64,000 nucleotides of DNA, taken from the NCBI RefSeq assembly GCF_900106515.1, contig NZ_FNWF01000003.1, positions 1,364,001-1,428,000 on the forward strand. Direction: 5' to 3'. Below, piece by piece: positions 1 to 8,943 of the stretch. The stretch is from Peptoniphilus lacydonensis. GTDB lineage: Bacteria; Bacillota; Clostridia; Tissierellales; Peptoniphilaceae. The notes beneath the pieces are model-generated. The model had not been told where the DNA came from. It saw nothing but the letters and a program-made list of their open reading frames with translations, and searched no databases. Each line of letters opens with the position of its first letter. Within the stretch, counting starts at the first letter, position 1. The position numbers and the translations under genes are program-made.

Positions 1-1
1 A

Positions 2-790
2 GAAAATAAAATTTCTTATGAGTCTTTTGATTATCTATATGAAGAATCAGAAAGTTTTGAGGATGTTTACAATAAAATTGTAGATTTTTTAATTGAAAAA
101 TCAAAAAAAGGTGATATAAATTATTTTGTTCCGGGAAATCCCTTTGTGGCAGAAAAAACAGTGAAACTTTTATTAAATAGTGATGTTGACATAAATATTA
201 CTAGTGGTATTTCTTTTATTGAGCCTGTACTTGCAGCAGTAGGTCGTGACGCTGTTGATGGTCTTTTGTTTTTAGATTCTTATGCAAATAGATTTGATTT
301 TGATTTAAGAAGGGACACATTAATTACTCAAATTTATAACAAAAGGATTGCATCTGATGTTTCTCTTTCATTGCAAGAAGTTTATAGAGAAAATGATTTA
401 GCTTATGTAATTACTAATGCTGGACTTGAGGATGAAATTGTAAGGGAAATAGAGATCTATAAGCTTCCAAGAATTGAAGATTATAATCATCAATCCTGTG
501 TATACATACCTAGAACTAGTGGAAGTAGTTTTAATGTTTTGTTTTCTAAAATAAATAATTTGTTGCGTGATGAAGATATTTTTTTAGATGAAGAAATTTT
601 TGAGAAAATGAAATCAGAAGTTATAAAAAAATCAAAGAACCTTTCTATGGATTTTGAAAATGAGGAAGATATTCTAATTTACTCATTAATTTTGATTTTG
701 TTAAAATATAATGAAGGTATAATTGATTTGCGAGATATTTTAGAAGAAATGGATAAAAAATTGGATAAAATAGCGATTTTTTTCAAATAA
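2..790 (+). CDS. YabN/MazG-type protein, C-terminal part (start off window)
   Basis: The frame is open from the first bases of the window, so the start lies upstream. The first ~150 visible residues match the end of the tetrapyrrole methylase-like domain of YabN/MazG proteins: a VPGNP...AEKTV stretch, then GISFIEPVLAAVGRDAVDGL, then an IYIPRTSG-like end. The usual MazG pyrophosphatase domain should follow. Only a shrunken helical region is present; its ENEEDILIYSL and DLRDILEEMDKKL parts resemble the second half of MazG, while the first metal-binding EExxE helix is not visible. NTP pyrophosphohydrolase activity is therefore doubtful. It sits upstream of hup, as mazG does in many Firmicutes. 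Confidence 0.75.
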   Translation, partial: ENKISYESFDYLYEESESFEDVYNKIVDFLIEKSKKGDINYFVPGNPFVAEKTVKLLLNSDVDINITSGISFIEPVLAAVGRDAVDGLLFLDSYANRFDFDLRRDTLITQIYNKRIASDVSLSLQEVYRENDLAYVITNAGLEDEIVREIEIYKLPRIEDYNHQSCVYIPRTSGSSFNVLFSKINNLLRDEDIFLDEEIFEKMKSEVIKKSKNLSMDFENEEDILIYSLILILLKYNEGIIDLRDILEEMDKKLDKIAIFFK

Positions 791-838
791 GTGTAGAAAA
801 TAAAGTCAACATGAGTTATAATTGTAACAGTCTTAGGT

Positions 839-871
839 TTGCGTACCCACTTGCGAGTGCGTAATTTTTTT
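839..871 (+). terminator. Terminator-like hairpin before hup
   Basis: An 8-bp stem with two G-U pairs (839-846 with 857-864) has a 10-base loop and is followed by seven T. It fits a rho-independent terminator for the upstream YabN/MazG-type gene. A possible hup promoter (tagaaa at 794-799, 17-base spacer, tataat at 817-822) lies just upstream, so the hairpin could instead fall in the hup leader. Confidence 0.5.
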
Positions 872-923
872 GATATTGCAATTCTAAGAAAAGATTAAAA
901 AAATTCTTCAAGGAGGATATAAA

Positions 924-1202
924 ATGAACAAATCAGAATTAGTAGCAAGCATTGCTGAAAAATCAGGTCTTACAAAAAAAGATGCTGAACAAGCTTTAAA
1001 TGGATTTTTAACTTCAGTTCAAGAAGCTCTTGCTGATGGAGAAAAAGTTCAATTAGTTGGATTTGGTACTTTCGAAGTTAGACAAAGAAAAGCTAGAGAA
1101 GGAAGAAACCCTAGAAATCCAGAAGAAGTTATTAAAATTCCTGCATCTAAAGCTCCAGTTTTTAGATCAGGTAAGGCTCTTAAAGAAGCTGTTAATAAGT
1201 AA
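924..1202 (+). CDS. hup: HU family DNA-binding protein
   Basis: A 92-residue histone-like protein of standard HU length, which dimerises, bends DNA and compacts the nucleoid. It begins MNKSELVASIAEKSGLTKKDAE and contains the conserved VQLVGFGTFEVRQRKAREGRNP strand-and-arm region (about residues 43-64) and the PASKAPVFRSGKALKEAVN C-terminus. A strong ribosome site (aaggagg) lies at about 910. It appears monocistronic, with its own terminator directly after the stop. The codons are clean and well conserved, as expected for a highly expressed gene. Confidence 0.97.
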   Translation: MNKSELVASIAEKSGLTKKDAEQALNGFLTSVQEALADGEKVQLVGFGTFEVRQRKAREGRNPRNPEEVIKIPASKAPVFRSGKALKEAVNK

Positions 1203-1203
1203 T

Positions 1204-1230
1204 AAAAAAGAAGGCAATGCCTTCTTTTTT
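1204..1230 (+). terminator. hup terminator
   Basis: A 12-bp perfect stem (1204-1215 with 1219-1230) with a 3-base loop and a built-in run of T, starting two bases after the hup stop codon. Confidence 0.85.
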
Positions 1231-1251
1231 TATGCAATTTTTTTCTTTGTA

Positions 1252-1280
1252 TTGAAATTTTCTTGTTTTTTTGATATATT
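1252..1280 (+). promoter_or_regulatory. Promoter of the rqcP-divIC-S1 operon
   Basis: ttgaaa at 1252-1257, a 17-base spacer and tatatt at 1275-1280, just before the rqcP ribosome site. This implies a very short leader. Confidence 0.5.
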
Positions 1281-1297
1281 CATAAGTGGAGTGGATT

Positions 1298-1540
1298 ATG
1301 AGATTAGATAAATTTTTGAAAAACTCAAGACTTATAAAGAGAAGGACTGTGGCAAAAGAAGCTTGTGAAAAGGGTCTTGTTAAGATAAATGAAAAGGTAG
1401 CAAAACCTTCTGAAGATGTAAATATTGATGATATTATTTCTCTAAAACTTGGTGATAAGGAAATAAAAGTAAGAGTCAAAGATATTTCTGATGTTAATAG
1501 CAAGCGTGATGCACAGACTCTTTATGATAGGATTAGTTAA
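1298..1540 (+). CDS. rqcP: S4-domain RNA-binding protein RqcP
   Basis: An 80-residue S4-fold protein (formerly YabO/Hsp15-like). The start at 1298 gives the family N-terminus MRLDKFLKNSRLIKRRTVAKEA; a GTG four codons upstream overlaps the ribosome site (ggagtg) and is rejected. The RNA-binding helix pair is followed by EKGLVKINEKVAKPSEDV and the IKVRVKDI strand typical of this family. Homologues bind 50S-peptidyl-tRNA obstruction complexes with RqcH and drive alanine tailing of stalled chains. The context, between hup and a DivIC-like gene, is the usual one. Confidence 0.9.
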   Translation: MRLDKFLKNSRLIKRRTVAKEACEKGLVKINEKVAKPSEDVNIDDIISLKLGDKEIKVRVKDISDVNSKRDAQTLYDRIS

Positions 1541-1572
1541 AGGATTTTTTGATTTAAATTGGAGCGGGTTTT

Positions 1573-1887
1573 ATGAATGTTAAAAGAAAAAAATTTCCAT
1601 TGGCACTTGCTATTATTATTTTAATCTCTGCTTTATATGGTTCTGTAAAAATTGGAAAGTCTATTTCTTTAAAAAAACAGAAACTTGAAATAATTTCAGA
1701 AAATAATAGAGAAATCTCTAATTTAAAACTTGAAATAGATAATTTAAATTCTGAGCTTGAGAATTCTTCTTCAACTGATTTTATTGAGAAAGTTGCCAGA
1801 GAAGAACTTGGAATGGTGAAGCCAAGAGAAGTAGTTTATGTTGATAAAAATAAGGATAAAACTTCAAAAACTGAAGGGTTAAAATAA
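1573..1887 (+). CDS. DivIC/FtsB-like septum formation protein
   Basis: A 104-residue bitopic membrane protein. A short basic N-terminus (MNVKRKKF) is followed by one transmembrane helix (about residues 9-26) and a heptad-rich coiled coil (about 30-68). The FIEKVAREELGMVKPREVVYV end is the conserved DivIC/FtsB tail. Members form a complex with FtsL and DivIB/FtsQ at the division septum. It lies between rqcP and the S1-domain gene, the order seen around divIC in Bacillus. Similarity is family-level; the exact paralogue name is not certain. Confidence 0.85.
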   Translation: MNVKRKKFPLALAIIILISALYGSVKIGKSISLKKQKLEIISENNREISNLKLEIDNLNSELENSSSTDFIEKVAREELGMVKPREVVYVDKNKDKTSKTEGLK

Positions 1888-1903
1888 AATTTAGGAGGAA
1901 ATT

Positions 1904-2281
1904 ATGGATTTATCGCCAGGCGATATTGTAGATGGTGTTGTTACTAAAGTCACTAAATTTGGTGCTTTTGTTGATTTAGGAGAAGGTAAAAGTGGTTTAG
2001 TACATATTTCAGAAATTGCAGATACTTTTGTAAAGAATATATCAGATCATATTTCTGAGGGTGACGAAGTAAAGGTAAAAGTTCTTAGTATTGATGAGAA
2101 GGGAAAGATTGCTCTTTCTATTAAGGATGCCATAGAAAAAAAAGAAGAACCTAAAGAAGAAAAAGTAGATGCCAAATTTGAAGATTTGTTAAGCAAGTTT
2201 ATGAAGGAAAGTAATACTAAGCTTGATGAAGCTAGAGCAAGGTATAATCAAAAGACAAAGAAAAGGAATTCTAGAAATTAG
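1904..2281 (+). CDS. S1 RNA-binding domain protein (YabR-like)
   Basis: A 125-residue protein. The first ~73 residues form one S1 (OB-fold) domain: GDIVDGVVTKVTKFGAFVDLGEGKSGLVHISEI, then GDEVKVKVLSIDEKGKIALSIKDA. The rest is a charged Lys/Glu-rich tail ending in basic residues. It resembles the general stress/ribosome-associated YabR group that sits between divIC and tilS. An aggagg ribosome site precedes the start. A strong hairpin follows the stop directly, so transcription of tilS may be damped here. Confidence 0.88.
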   Translation: MDLSPGDIVDGVVTKVTKFGAFVDLGEGKSGLVHISEIADTFVKNISDHISEGDEVKVKVLSIDEKGKIALSIKDAIEKKEEPKEEKVDAKFEDLLSKFMKESNTKLDEARARYNQKTKKRNSRN

Positions 2282-2283
2282 TG

Positions 2284-2325
2284 AGTGGTTGGCTATCTTT
2301 TGATAGTTATACCACTATTTTTTAT
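2284..2325 (+). terminator. Terminator-like hairpin between the S1 gene and tilS
   Basis: A stem of about 14 bp (2284-2297 with 2302-2316, one bulge, two G-U pairs) has a tetraloop of T and ends in a run of six T. It starts two bases after the S1 gene stop and ends directly before the ATG of tilS, so tilS transcripts must either read through or start elsewhere. Confidence 0.7.
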
Positions 2326-2326
2326 T

Positions 2327-3658
2327 ATGGATATTTTATTTTATGAAAATTTAAAAAAGTTAAAGATTGTTAATAAAGGGGATAAACTCACTCTTGCTGT
2401 TTCAGGTGGGGCTGATTCAATGTATCTTTTTTATAATCTTATGGATTTAAAAGATGAACTTGATCTCGATATAATTGTGTGTCATTTAAATCATGGGGTT
2501 AGAAGTACAGCCAAAAGGGATGAAGATTTTGTCAAAAGTATTTGTGAAAAATACAATGTAAAATGTGTTGCAAAGACAGTGAATATGAACGATTTTGCAA
2601 AAGCTAATAAAATATCTTCTGAAGAAGCGGGAAGAATTTTGAGATATTCTTTTTTTAGAGAAAATTCTAAGGATAGAAAAATTTTAACTGCTCATAATGC
2701 CAATGATCTCGTAGAAACAGTTTTATTTAATATTATTAGAGGAACAGGGCTAAAGGGTTTAGTTGGTTTTTCTAAGGAGAAAGGCAATATTTTTAGACCG
2801 TTAATAGATATTAAAAGGGAAGACATAGAATATTATTTGCATAAGAATAATTTAAAGTATTTTGATGATGAAACTAATTTTGAAGATATTTATACTAGAA
2901 ATAAAATAAGACTTAATTTAATTCCTAGGTTAAAAGAGTTGAATCCAAATATTTTAGATTCAGTTATAAGACTTTCTGAGAATGCAAGTGATGCAAATGA
3001 TTTTATTGAAGATGTTGTAAAGGAAAATTATGAAAAAATAGTTATTGATAATTATTTTGTCGCAGATGAAATTTTAAATATTCACAAATTTTTAGCTTGT
3101 GAAATTATAAAGAAATATTTGGAAGAAAATTTTTATGATAAAAATATTTTAAATAGAAATAATATTTTAAATATTTATGATTTATTTAATAGCGAGAGTG
3201 GAAAAGAAATAGATCTTGGGAAAAATATGGTGGCTAGAAAATCTTATGGCAAAGTTATTATTGAAGAAAAGAAGTCTAAGGTTAAAAAGGAAAAATTCTA
3301 TTTAGAATATGGTGAAAATCGCACAGATTTTGGGGATATTTTTATTTCAAAAGATCTGTTATATACTGGTAGTGATAACTTTATAAAAGTAATAGATTGT
3401 GATAAAATTAAAGGTAAGCTTTATGTTAGAACTAGAAAGAGGGGAGATAAATTTAAGCCCCTTGGAATGAAAAATAATAAGAAATTAAAGGACTATTTCA
3501 TTGATAGAAAAGTAGATAGACTTTCAAGAGATGAGATAGGTCTTATTTGTGATGATGAAAAAATAGTCTGCGTAATTGGCATGGATATTTCTGAAGATGT
3601 CAAAGTGGATAAAAAAACTTTTAATAAACTCAATTTGGAGGTTAAAAATGTCTTGTGA
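2327..3658 (+). CDS. tilS: tRNA(Ile)-lysidine synthase
   Basis: This enzyme ligates lysine to C34 of tRNA-Ile(CAU) using ATP, changing decoding from AUG to AUA. The PP-loop motif SGGADS is at about residues 26-31, followed by CHLNHGVR, EEAGRILRYSFF and the TAHNANDLVETVLFNIIRGTGLKGL region. The C-terminal TilS domain carries the RTRKRGDKFKPLGM segment. At 443 residues the length is normal. A GTG at 2285 would add 14 hydrophobic residues encoded inside the hairpin and is rejected, but the ATG at 2327 has no good ribosome site either. The end overlaps hpt by 11 bases. Confidence 0.93.
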   Translation: MDILFYENLKKLKIVNKGDKLTLAVSGGADSMYLFYNLMDLKDELDLDIIVCHLNHGVRSTAKRDEDFVKSICEKYNVKCVAKTVNMNDFAKANKISSEEAGRILRYSFFRENSKDRKILTAHNANDLVETVLFNIIRGTGLKGLVGFSKEKGNIFRPLIDIKREDIEYYLHKNNLKYFDDETNFEDIYTRNKIRLNLIPRLKELNPNILDSVIRLSENASDANDFIEDVVKENYEKIVIDNYFVADEILNIHKFLACEIIKKYLEENFYDKNILNRNNILNIYDLFNSESGKEIDLGKNMVARKSYGKVIIEEKKSKVKKEKFYLEYGENRTDFGDIFISKDLLYTGSDNFIKVIDCDKIKGKLYVRTRKRGDKFKPLGMKNNKKLKDYFIDRKVDRLSRDEIGLICDDEKIVCVIGMDISEDVKVDKKTFNKLNLEVKNVL

Positions 3659-4193
3659 TATTAAAGAAGTTCTTTATTCTGAAGAAGAAATTCAAAATAA
3701 AGTTAAGGAACTTGGAGAAAAAATTACAGAGGATTATGAGGGAAAAAATCTTTTTCTTTTGGGAATATTAAAGGGTGCAGTTCCCTTTATGGCAGATATT
3801 ATGAGAAGAATAGATTTGGATCTTGAATATGATTTTATGGATGTGTCTAGTTATAAGGGAACTCGATCCCTTGGAGAAGTTAGAATTTTAAAGGATATTT
3901 CTACTTCAATAGTTGGAAAGGACATATTAATTGTTGAAGATATTATTGATACTGGAATTACACTATCTTATCTGACTAAGGTTTTAAAATCAAGAGGGGC
4001 AAATTCTATTGAAATTGTAACTATGCTTTCAAAACCTAGTAGAAGAAAAGTTGAACTTCCTGTAAAATATAATGGATATGAAATAGAAGATAATTTTGTA
4101 ATTGGATATGGAATGGATTATGATGAAAAATACAGAGCTCTTCCTTTTATTGGAATACTTGATGAGTCTGTGTATTTAAATGATGAGGAGTGA
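3648..4193 (+). CDS. hpt: Hypoxanthine phosphoribosyltransferase
   Basis: A 181-residue purine-salvage enzyme that makes IMP/GMP from hypoxanthine/guanine and PRPP. The start at 3648 has ttggagg seven bases upstream and overlaps the end of tilS; a longer upstream frame is non-homologous. The PRPP-binding motif VEDIIDTG is at residues 96-103. LKGAVPFMADIMRRI and the C-terminal FVIGYGMDYDEKYRALPFIGIL are the standard HPRT signatures. The tilS-hpt-ftsH order is classic for Firmicutes and suggests cotranscription. Confidence 0.96.
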   Translation: MSCDIKEVLYSEEEIQNKVKELGEKITEDYEGKNLFLLGILKGAVPFMADIMRRIDLDLEYDFMDVSSYKGTRSLGEVRILKDISTSIVGKDILIVEDIIDTGITLSYLTKVLKSRGANSIEIVTMLSKPSRRKVELPVKYNGYEIEDNFVIGYGMDYDEKYRALPFIGILDESVYLNDEE

Positions 4194-4198
4194 TATTT

Positions 4199-6148
4199 TT
4201 GAATAAAAAATTTGGAGGAGCTGGGTTTTATATTGTCTTAATACTTGTACTTTTGACAACAATTAAATTTTTTAGCCCCCCCGCAACGACTATTGAAGAA
4301 AAAAGTTTTACAGAATTTGTAAGTGAGCTTGACAAGGGAAATGTTAAAAGTGTAAAACTTCAAAATGGAGTAGATTCTATTGCAAGTGTACAGTTAAAAA
4401 AAGGTGATTCATTTAAAACTGTAATACCTCAGGAAGCATCAGATACTTTTTATGCTGATTATTTAAAAGATAAAAATGATGCTGGAGAGATTGATGTCTT
4501 ATCTACACCTACTAAACAGACTTCTGTCTTTGCAGAATGGATTCCAACACTTCTCATGTTTGGAGTTTTGATTTTCTTTTGGTATAGAATGATGCAACAA
4601 GCTGGAGCTGGCGGCGGAAAGATGAATTCCTTTGGAAAGAGTAAAGCCAAACTTATAAATAAAGAAAATTCTAAAAATTTGGTTAAGTTTAAGGACGTTG
4701 CTGGTCTTGAAGAAGAGAAAGAGGAACTTTCAGAAATTGTAGATTTCTTAAAAAATCCAAAGAAATTTATAAATATGGGAGCAAGAATTCCAAAAGGAGT
4801 TCTTTTAGTAGGGCCTCCAGGAACTGGAAAAACTTATCTTTCAAAATCTGTGGCAGGAGAAGCAGGAGTTCCCTTCTTTATAATGAGTGGTTCTGACTTT
4901 GTGGAAATGTTTGTTGGAGTGGGAGCTTCAAGAGTTAGAGATTTATTTGAAAATGCAAAAAAGAATGCACCTTGTATAATTTTTATAGATGAAATTGATG
5001 CAGTGGGAAGAAGAAGAGGAGCAGGTCTTGGCGGAGGTCATGATGAAAGAGAACAAACTCTAAATCAACTCTTAGTAGAGATGGATGGATTTGGAACTAA
5101 TGAAGGAGTAATAGTAATGGCTGCGACAAATAGAGCAGACATACTTGATCCGGCAATTCTTAGACCAGGGAGATTTGATAGAACAGTTTATGTAGGAAAG
5201 CCAGATGTGCGTGCAAGAAAAGCAATTTTAGAAATACATTCAAGGGGCAAAAAGCTTTCAAAAGATGTAGATTTAGAAGTTATAGCAAAAAGAACTCCTG
5301 GATTTACTCCAGCTGATCTTGAGAATCTTATGAATGAATCAGCACTTTTGGCTGCAAGACAAGGCAATAGCGAAATTTCTATGGAAGATGTAGACGAAGC
5401 TTCAATAAAAGTCCAAGCAGGTCCTGCAAAAAAATCTCGTGTAGTTTCTGAAAAAGAAAGAAAGTTGACAGCAGTACACGAATCAGGACATGCTATTGTT
5501 TCAAGACTTCTTCCAGAGGAAGATCCAGTTCATATGATTACAATAATTCCAAGGGGGATGGCTGGAGGGTTTACAGCATATCTTCCTGAAGATGATGTAT
5601 CCTTTATGACTAAGAAGAAAATGGAGGCATCTATAATTTCTCTTTTGGGTGGAAGGGTTGCAGAATCCCTTGTCCTAGATGATATTTCAACAGGAGCTTC
5701 AAATGATATTGAGAGAGCAACAAAAATTGCTAGAGCAATGGTGACACAATATGGTATGAGCGAAAGACTTGGAACGATAAATTATGATTCTTCAGAAAAT
5801 GAAGTCTTTATAGGACGTGATCTTGGACGTTCAAAGGATTATTCTGAAAGGACAGCAGCTGAAATCGATGAAGAAGTTTCAAGAATAGTAAATGAAGCTT
5901 ATTCAGAGTGTAAAGAACTCTTAAGTGAGAATTTAGATAAACTAATTGCTCTTTCTGATGCACTTTTAGAAAAAGAAACTATTTATTCAAAAGATTTTGA
6001 AAAGATTTTTAATGGAGAAAAGTTAGATGAAGAATCCATTGATATTGACGATTCAATAAAAATAACAGATCTTTCTGATGAAGCTCGCAATATAATGGAT
6101 AAGAAAGATGAGGAAAAAAAGAAAGAAAATATTGAAGAAAATAAGTAG
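4199..6148 (+). CDS. ftsH: ATP-dependent zinc metalloprotease FtsH
   Basis: A membrane AAA+ protease that degrades misfolded and regulatory membrane and cytosolic proteins. Two transmembrane segments (about residues 9-22 and 114-130) bracket an external domain. Walker A GPPGTGKT is at about 205-212, [13 protein letters not shown] follows, and the zinc motif HESGH is at about 427-431. The TTG at 4199 is the best start: gaggag lies 8 bases upstream, whereas a GTG at 4190 lies inside that site. 649 residues. It follows hpt directly and ends in a charged Lys/Glu-rich tail before a terminator. Confidence 0.96.
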   Translation: MNKKFGGAGFYIVLILVLLTTIKFFSPPATTIEEKSFTEFVSELDKGNVKSVKLQNGVDSIASVQLKKGDSFKTVIPQEASDTFYADYLKDKNDAGEIDVLSTPTKQTSVFAEWIPTLLMFGVLIFFWYRMMQQAGAGGGKMNSFGKSKAKLINKENSKNLVKFKDVAGLEEEKEELSEIVDFLKNPKKFINMGARIPKGVLLVGPPGTGKTYLSKSVAGEAGVPFFIMSGSDFVEMFVGVGASRVRDLFENAKKNAPCIIFIDEIDAVGRRRGAGLGGGHDEREQTLNQLLVEMDGFGTNEGVIVMAATNRADILDPAILRPGRFDRTVYVGKPDVRARKAILEIHSRGKKLSKDVDLEVIAKRTPGFTPADLENLMNESALLAARQGNSEISMEDVDEASIKVQAGPAKKSRVVSEKERKLTAVHESGHAIVSRLLPEEDPVHMITIIPRGMAGGFTAYLPEDDVSFMTKKKMEASIISLLGGRVAESLVLDDISTGASNDIERATKIARAMVTQYGMSERLGTINYDSSENEVFIGRDLGRSKDYSERTAAEIDEEVSRIVNEAYSECKELLSENLDKLIALSDALLEKETIYSKDFEKIFNGEKLDEESIDIDDSIKITDLSDEARNIMDKKDEEKKKENIEENK

Positions 6149-6173
6149 AATAAAATATAAAGGATTTAAAATT

Positions 6174-6198
6174 GGTCTCTGCGAAAAGAGGCCTTTTT
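6174..6198 (+). terminator. ftsH operon terminator
   Basis: ggtctc (6174-6179) pairs with gaggcc (6188-6193), one G-U pair, followed by five T. Confidence 0.7.
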
Positions 6199-6340
6199 GT
6201 TTTGTATAAAATAAATTCAAATGTGATTTAAATTTATTTAGAAATTTATCTAAATGAATTTTATAATTATAAAACTCAAGTTAGACAGGTTCTAAATATA
6301 TGAAAGGAGATTTTTAAAGATTCATTTATATTGTACAAAA

Positions 6341-6375
6341 AAACTGCTGATAAACTTTCAAAGCTTCAGCAGTTT
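6341..6375 (-). terminator. Terminator of the PBP gene
   Basis: A perfect 10-bp stem (6341-6350 with 6366-6375) lies ten bases beyond the minus-strand PBP stop. Read on the minus strand it is followed by a run of T. The stem is symmetric enough to act from both sides. Confidence 0.75.
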
Positions 6376-6384
6376 TAATTTTAT

Positions 6385-8778
6385 TTAATTATTATTGTTG
6401 TTATCATTGTTTTCAGAAGAAAGTATTGACTTTGATGATTTTTTGTTGTTATTGTTATTGTCATCATCGTTGGATTCTTTTTTCGTTGAACTAGATGATC
6501 TGTACCAACCCAGTTTATTTGTATAATGTGGTTTAGTTCCATCTACAAAAATTTCTCGTCTACCATTTACATATTTAGTGTAAATTCCATCAGGTTTTTC
6601 AAATTCTTTTTTGTCTAAATCTTCGTGCATAGTTTTCATAATTTGTTTCCAAAGATATGCAGATTGAGTGGAACCAAAAGAAAGTTTTTGATGTTTGTCA
6701 TTGCCAATCCAAACTGAGCAAGTGTAGTATGGAGTGTAGCCAACAAACCAAACATCTTTTTTATCATTAGTTGTACCAGTTTTACCTGCTATTTCTTGAC
6801 CAGCAAAGGAAGCATTTCTACCAGTACCTCTACTTACTACATCTTTTAACATATCTGTCAAGATATACGCATTTTCTGGAGAAGTAATTTCTTTTTCTTC
6901 AGGATTAACTTCGTAAATAGTTTCTCCAGTGTTTGAAACAATTTTTGAAACTACATAAGGATCTGCGTACTTTCCTTCATTAGATAATGTTGTAAAAGCT
7001 CCTGCCATTTCAAGTGGACTTATGCCAGAAGTCATACCACCAAGAGTTAATGGAGAGTATGCCAAATCGTTGTAGGTTGGATTATCTTCTTTTTCCACAA
7101 TTGAAGTAACACCAATGGATTTTAATGTTTCAACCATTTTTGCAATTGATTCGTCATCGTCGTAGGATTTTGTGTAAGTTGAGTTTTGATTAATCTTTGC
7201 GTCTTTATCTGCAGATATATCTCTTGCAACTTGGAAAGCACCTACATTTGAAGATTGGCGTAAAAGGTTTCTTATTGTAGTCCAACCTTGGTAATAATTT
7301 CCGGCATTTCTTGGAGAGTGATTGCCAAATAAATTTTGTGGCATCTTTGCGTCAAGATAAATATCTCCAGCAGTTGCTCCATTATTAAATGCAGTTAAAT
7401 AAACAGAAATTGGTTTAATAGATGATCCAGGTTGCCTTGGGACTACAGCTCTATTTAAAAGTCTTCCTCCACTTACATTTCTCCCCCCAACAAGGGCTTT
7501 AACTTCATGAGTGTGTTGATCTATTATTACTGATGCAACTTGTGGCTGAATTATTCCATTTTTTTCTCTAAATTCTCCATAATAGTATTTTGGATTTGAC
7601 ACAACTTCTTCAAGAGTTCGTTGCATCTTTATATCCATTGGAGTATAAATTTTAAGTCCGCCTTTAAATAATTTGTTTGTGGCTTCCTCTTTAGAATATC
7701 CAGAATTCATCAAGATTTTGATGGTGTTTTTTTGAACTACATCTGTATAGAAGGAAGAAATACCACTTTCTCTACGAGAGCCAATTTTAATTTCAATTTT
7801 TTCATTTAAGGCGTTTTCATAGTCTTCATTTGTTATTAAGTTTCTCTCAGCCATTTTCTTTAAGACTAACTTTTGTCTTTCACTAGAAGTTTCGTTGAAG
7901 ACAGCTTTAACAGGCATTAGCATATCATTTTTTATTTGAATTAGTTCAAAATTATCAATTTGTCCAAGTTCATTTAAAGTTTTTGAAATTTCAATAATTC
8001 GATCAGAATTTGGCTTTGAGTTTTCATTTTTGGGAAGAAGGACGACTTCTATATTTCCAAGATCATCTGAATCCTCGATGTTTTGAGTATTGTAGGGTGT
8101 GTATTTTTCAGGTAAGTTTGTAACCCCTGCTATAAGAGCACACTCTGCAAGGTCGAGTTCAGAAACATCTTTGTTAAAGAAAGTTTTTGCTGCAGCTTGT
8201 ACACCAACAGTTCCTTTGGAAAAGCCTGCAGAATTTAAGTAAGCTTCTAGAATTTGTTCTTTAGTAAGTTTTTGTTCAATCTGATATGAATAGTAAATGT
8301 CAGTTATTTTTCTAACGATGCTCTTGGAGAAAGATGTGTATAAATTCTTTGCAAGTTGCATAGTAATTGTAGAAGCACCTTGGTCAAAGGATTTAGTTTT
8401 TATGTCGTGAACAAGTGCACCGGCAACTCTTTTATAATCTACTCCATTGTGTTCAAAGAATCTTTCGTCTTCAATTGCTACAATGGCATTTATTAAATCT
8501 TTTGGCATTTCCTCGTAGGGAACAAATTCACTAAACTCGTCAGATACTAATGATTCAATTAGTTTTCCGTCATTTGAATAAATCCTTGAAGTTTCAGAAA
8601 GTTGAGATCTGTATTCAGTAGGATCTATTACAGGAGCTTTTTTAATAATACCAAGCACAACAGCAGTTACCATAGAACCTAAAATAATTATTGTAGCTAA
8701 AATTACAAGTAATATTATTTTTATTACGCCTGATAGTTTTATCATTCCACGAGGTTTATTCTTTTTGGAATTTTTCAT
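6385..8778 (-). CDS. Class A penicillin-binding protein (transglycosylase/transpeptidase)
   Basis: A 797-residue bifunctional peptidoglycan synthase. It has a cytoplasmic basic start, one transmembrane helix (about 19-45), then a GT51 glycosyltransferase domain with catalytic Glu103 (EDERFFEH) and GASTITMQLAKNLY at about 134-147. The transpeptidase motifs are all present: SxxK at S452-K455 (PGSSIKP), SxN at S509-N511 and KTG at 666-668 (KTGTT). The last ~45 residues are low-complexity Ser/Asn/Asp/Lys with two Asn runs. Contrast the second PBP at 38162-41053, which has lost SxxK and KTG. A good ribosome site (taggagg) precedes the start. Confidence 0.95.
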   Translation of the reverse strand: MKNSKKNKPRGMIKLSGVIKIILLVILATIIILGSMVTAVVLGIIKKAPVIDPTEYRSQLSETSRIYSNDGKLIESLVSDEFSEFVPYEEMPKDLINAIVAIEDERFFEHNGVDYKRVAGALVHDIKTKSFDQGASTITMQLAKNLYTSFSKSIVRKITDIYYSYQIEQKLTKEQILEAYLNSAGFSKGTVGVQAAAKTFFNKDVSELDLAECALIAGVTNLPEKYTPYNTQNIEDSDDLGNIEVVLLPKNENSKPNSDRIIEISKTLNELGQIDNFELIQIKNDMLMPVKAVFNETSSERQKLVLKKMAERNLITNEDYENALNEKIEIKIGSRRESGISSFYTDVVQKNTIKILMNSGYSKEEATNKLFKGGLKIYTPMDIKMQRTLEEVVSNPKYYYGEFREKNGIIQPQVASVIIDQHTHEVKALVGGRNVSGGRLLNRAVVPRQPGSSIKPISVYLTAFNNGATAGDIYLDAKMPQNLFGNHSPRNAGNYYQGWTTIRNLLRQSSNVGAFQVARDISADKDAKINQNSTYTKSYDDDESIAKMVETLKSIGVTSIVEKEDNPTYNDLAYSPLTLGGMTSGISPLEMAGAFTTLSNEGKYADPYVVSKIVSNTGETIYEVNPEEKEITSPENAYILTDMLKDVVSRGTGRNASFAGQEIAGKTGTTNDKKDVWFVGYTPYYTCSVWIGNDKHQKLSFGSTQSAYLWKQIMKTMHEDLDKKEFEKPDGIYTKYVNGRREIFVDGTKPHYTNKLGWYRSSSSTKKESNDDDNNNNNKKSSKSILSSENNDNNNNN

Positions 8779-8842
8779 AATAACCTCCTATTTAGTTATT
8801 ATAACAGAATTTTAATCATATAACTATAATAAATATATATAG

Positions 8843-8871
8843 AAAAATCCCATCACAAGGATGAGATTTTT
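8843..8871 (-). terminator. bioY terminator
   Basis: A 12-bp stem (8843-8854 with 8860-8871, one G-U on the minus strand) has a 5-base loop and ends in T on the minus strand. It lies downstream of bioY and upstream of the PBP gene, so the two are probably separate units. Confidence 0.75.
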
Positions 8872-8943
8872 CAAAAATTATTCTATTATTATAAAAATTA
8901 AAAAATATTTAAAAATTTTTTTATAAAACAGTTTTTAATAAAA

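Noticed and set aside
1049-1311. Overlapping frames on both strands across hup and its terminator
   Set aside because: They are shadows of the well-conserved hup frame and its repeats, without ribosome sites or protein-like composition.
2285-2326. N-terminal extension of tilS from a GTG
   Set aside because: The added hydrophobic residues are encoded by the hairpin and are absent from TilS proteins.
3576-3647. Upstream extension of hpt
   Set aside because: It lies in the tilS coding frame region, has no homology to HPRT, and the ATG at 3648 has a good ribosome site.
6200-6340. Possible short peptide gene in the ftsH-PBP gap
   Set aside because: Only frames under 15 codons exist and they lack conserved features.
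6385-6520. Repetitive Asn codons as a possible tandem repeat or CRISPR-like array
   Set aside because: It is simply low-complexity coding sequence at the end of a PBP; no spacers or repeat units are present.
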